DNA of 64,000 nt from Lunularia cruciata. Lineage: Eukaryota > Streptophyta > Marchantiopsida > Lunulariales > Lunulariaceae. Below the pieces are notes generated by a model. That model did not search any database. It was not told where the DNA came from and saw only the letters and a list, made by a program, of their open reading frames with translations. The stretch's first letter is position 1. Every line of letters starts with the position of its first letter. Positions 61,851 to 64,000 of this stretch are shown here, piece after piece. The position numbers and the translations under genes are program-made. The stretch is taken from assembly GCA_948567375.1 (NCBI GenBank), contig OX419761.1, positions 49,886,243 to 49,950,242 on the forward strand, given 5' to 3'.

Positions 61851-62465
61851 GAATGTGGAAGTATGAGAAACTTGAGATGGAGGAGGAGCAAGAAGAGAAT
61901 TTGGAACAAGCGGATATTGGCCAAAATTGAGAAAGAAAGGAGAAAATCCGGTGCTTGCCTGTTTGGAATTGTTGTAAGAAAATTCTATAGCTGCAAGACA
62001 TTCATCCTAATTGGTATGGTAGACATTGACAAAGGCACGCAACTTATCCTCCAGTGTATGATTTGCACGTTTGGTTTGTCCATCAGTTTAAGGATGATAA
62101 GCCTTGGATAAAGCAAGCTTGGTGTTGAGGATCTGGAAGAGTGCTTGCCAAAACTTCTTGGTAAATCAAAGATCACAATCGGAGATGAGTACACATGGCA
62201 TCCCATGATGCTTGAAGACATTGTCGAAGTAGATTTGCGCTAAGGTTGGAGCATCCACGGTATCACATGTTGATGCTAAGTGGATTTTTTTACTAAGCTT
62301 ATCCATAAATACCACGATTGCAGTGTGTCCTTGTTTTGTCTTTGGCAAAGATGTGATGAGATCCAAGCTCACATGCTCCCAGCAAGCAGATGGAATAGCG
62401 AGTGGTTGCAAGAGTCCACTCGGCTTTTGGTTGCTGGCCTTGTTACGTTGGCAACTCTCACACAA
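61851..62465 (-). pseudogene. Integrase core of the second B element
   Basis: CESCQRNKASNQKPSGLLQP, WEHVSLDLITSLPKTKQG (first catalytic Asp), VVFMDKLSKKIHLAS, then VLISDCDL (second Asp, usually SDRDP). The region toward 61985 is broken by shifts. Confidence 0.8.
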
Positions 62466-62486
62466 TTGGACAAATTCTTGAACATC

Positions 62487-63227
62487 TCATGCCATGTTGA
62501 GCCACCACCATTGATGTTGGAGGGTACCTAAGGTCTTTTCCACACCCATGTGACCAGCAATGGGTAAATCATGGGCTTCTTGAAGGCGCACAAGTCGAAG
62601 ATCACCTTTAACTGGAACATAGATCCGGTCCTCATGGAATAAAAGGCCCTCCTTGTTAAGGAAGATGTTGTACTCCTTATTGCATGCCGTAAGGCAACCA
62701 TGTACCATTTGGAAGAAGGGATCTTGGTGTAGAGCTGAGTGAAACTTGTTTTGGACCCTAGAGTCAACTGACATTGTTAAAATTGCCGCTATGATGAGAG
62801 GAAGAGACTTCAAATCAAGTCGTTGTGATAAAGCATCAAGGATGACATGGAACCGACCTGGTTTGTACTCAAGTTTGATGTCATACAATTGGAGTTGTTC
62901 CTCCCATTGATGATGTCGACTCTTCATGTGTTCCAAGTGTAAGGTCTGCAATAATGGTTTGTGATCAGTTTGCATGATCACTTGTTTCCCCAAGAGGTAA
63001 TGCCTCCATACCTTGGTGGCATATACCATTGCAACTTGTTCTTGATCTTGAGCATAGTAGTTTTGTTCAACCGGATTGAGTTGGCAAGACACAATGGCAA
63101 TGGGATGGAGTCCATCTGGGAATTCTTGTTGTAGCACAGCTCCAATTGCAAAGTTAGAAGCATCAAAATCAACCACACAAGGTAGTTGAAGATCATATGG
63201 TTGAAGAATGGGTCTTGAAGACACCAT
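62487..63227 (-). CDS. RNase H and H2C2 zinc-binding part of the second B element (open frame)
   Basis: A continuous 246-codon stretch. RNase H has VDFDASNFAIGAVLQQEFPD, ALVYATKVWRHYLLG-like VYATKVWRHYLLG, QTDHKPLLQTL and ILDALSQR (family DALSR). The end, LQEAHDLPIAGHMGVEKT, is the HHCC zinc domain that starts integrase. It is part of a longer pol polyprotein rather than a separate gene; the first Met is only the first in the open stretch. Confidence 0.75.
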   Translation of the reverse strand: MVSSRPILQPYDLQLPCVVDFDASNFAIGAVLQQEFPDGLHPIAIVSCQLNPVEQNYYAQDQEQVAMVYATKVWRHYLLGKQVIMQTDHKPLLQTLHLEHMKSRHHQWEEQLQLYDIKLEYKPGRFHVILDALSQRLDLKSLPLIIAAILTMSVDSRVQNKFHSALHQDPFFQMVHGCLTACNKEYNIFLNKEGLLFHEDRIYVPVKGDLRLVRLQEAHDLPIAGHMGVEKTLGTLQHQWWWLNMA

Positions 63228-64000
63228 ATGCTTTAACTTCTAGAATGCTTCTTCATGCTTGGTAGTCCACTGGAAGCTCAAGTTCTTTCCCAAGGGTCAA
63301 TCAATGGTGCAGCCACATGGGCATAATAATAGATGAACCGTTGGTAAAAACTGGCCAATCCATTGAATGCTTTGACTTTTGTAGCATCCTTTGGGGTAGG
63401 CCAATCAATAATGGCCTTGATTTTCTCTTCTTCCATCTTGATCCCCTCTGATGAGATCTTATGACCCAAGAAGGTAACCTCCTTCTGCCAAAAGGTACTC
63501 TTTGACTTCTTGTAGTAAAATTTCCATTGTTATAGTCATCTTAGGTCTTCTCGTACATGATTCACGTGTTCTATCTTTGTCTTACTATAAATTAAGATAT
63601 CATCTAAGAACACCACCACAGATTGATCCAATAGTCCATCCAACACCCAATGCATCTGATCCATGAAGACTGTTGGAGCATTAGTGAGTTTGAAAGGTAG
63701 AACTCTCTACTCAAAATGCCCATACCTTGTACCAAAGGCAGTCTTTTGCACATCCTCTCTATTAATAGAAATTTGCCAATAGCTGCTGCAAAGATCCAAC
63801 TTGGAAAAATAGTGTGCTCCACTTAGTTTATCAAGCAAGTCATTGATCCAAGGCAAGGGATATGCATTCTTCACGGTTTGCTTATTGAGCCCATGCTAAT
63901 CAATATAAAAACAAAGTCCTCCATCCTTCTTTGGAACAAATAGTATTGGTACTTCCCAAGGAGAGGTACTATGTTGTATGAAGTCCTTCTCCAACAACTC
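63228..64000 (-). pseudogene. Reverse transcriptase (3' part) of the second B element
   Basis: FLDD motif at 63599-63610 (plus coordinates), MPYGHFE-like GMGILSREF frame shift region, HKISSEGIKMEEEKIKAI and WPTPKDATKVKAFNGLASFYQRF in the connection. It continues past the window end with the Trp-Gly-Val/Ala-P block near 63955. A few frame breaks. Confidence 0.8.

Larger units (their letters stand above)
60830..64000 (-). mobile_element. Second B-family element (chromovirus), 3' half in window
   Basis: Reads from the window end to the left: RT, RNase H, zinc-binding domain, integrase core, integrase C-terminus with chromodomain, polypurine tract and 3' LTR. Far fewer stops than in element B. 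It is inserted in gag of element F; the 5 bases before it are GTAAG, which should recur at its other end outside the window. Confidence 0.85.

Overview
The window reads as nuclear DNA of a land plant. The first ~16 kb holds two intron-rich genes with canonical GT..AG splice sites and plant-type products. The last ~36 kb is a dense nest of Ty3/gypsy LTR retrotransposons. Inter-gene sequence is AT-rich, and decayed elements carry many in-frame stops. A seed-free plant such as a moss is my best guess (inference, not shown by any single feature).

Region 1 (1-16.2 kb) is the genic part. A complete eight-exon gene on the minus strand (3175-5947) encodes a secreted or ER-lumenal six-cysteine protein of the Canopy/DUF3456 (saposin-like) family. 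A complete eleven-exon gene on the plus strand (10914-16234) encodes signal peptide peptidase (SPP), the ER intramembrane aspartyl protease. Both products belong to the secretory pathway, but nothing shows that they work together. A Ser/Pro-rich open frame lies at 156-968, a decayed mobile-element fragment at 9556-10033, and an LTR-like insertion in SPP intron 8.

Region 2 (16.8-25.7 kb) is a large imperfect inverted repeat. The left arm (16819-21303) is interrupted by a ~2.45 kb array of three tandem units that each end in 12-bp terminal inverted repeats. The loop is 21304-22695. The right arm (22696-25682) carries its own ~0.9 kb extra block. A decayed PIF/Harbinger-type transposase follows at 26400-27521.

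Region 3 (28.7-52.8 kb) is one 24-kb nested stack. The host is element D, a minus-strand Ty3/gypsy element (LTRs 28684-29358 and 52081-52761). Its integrase is split by element E (29769-33561, 5-bp target duplication GAATG), which carries a ~975-codon coiled-coil reading frame. Its gag-protease linker is split by a solo LTR of family F (36587-37180). Its gag is split by element B (37774-49943, target duplication CAAAG). Element B contains an inverted LTR-PBS-gag block and two copies of an unclassified purine-rich element C. A solo LTR of D's own family sits inside the first C copy.

Region 4 (52.8-64 kb) has a decayed unknown frame (53400-54666) and a second stack: a second E copy (from 55969) broken by element F (LTR 58784-59504, PBS, gag), which is broken by a second, less damaged B-family chromovirus (60830 to the window end) with RT, RNase H, integrase and chromodomain. 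Most reading frames in regions 3-4 are broken. The two genes in region 1 are the only ones I judge to be intact host genes.
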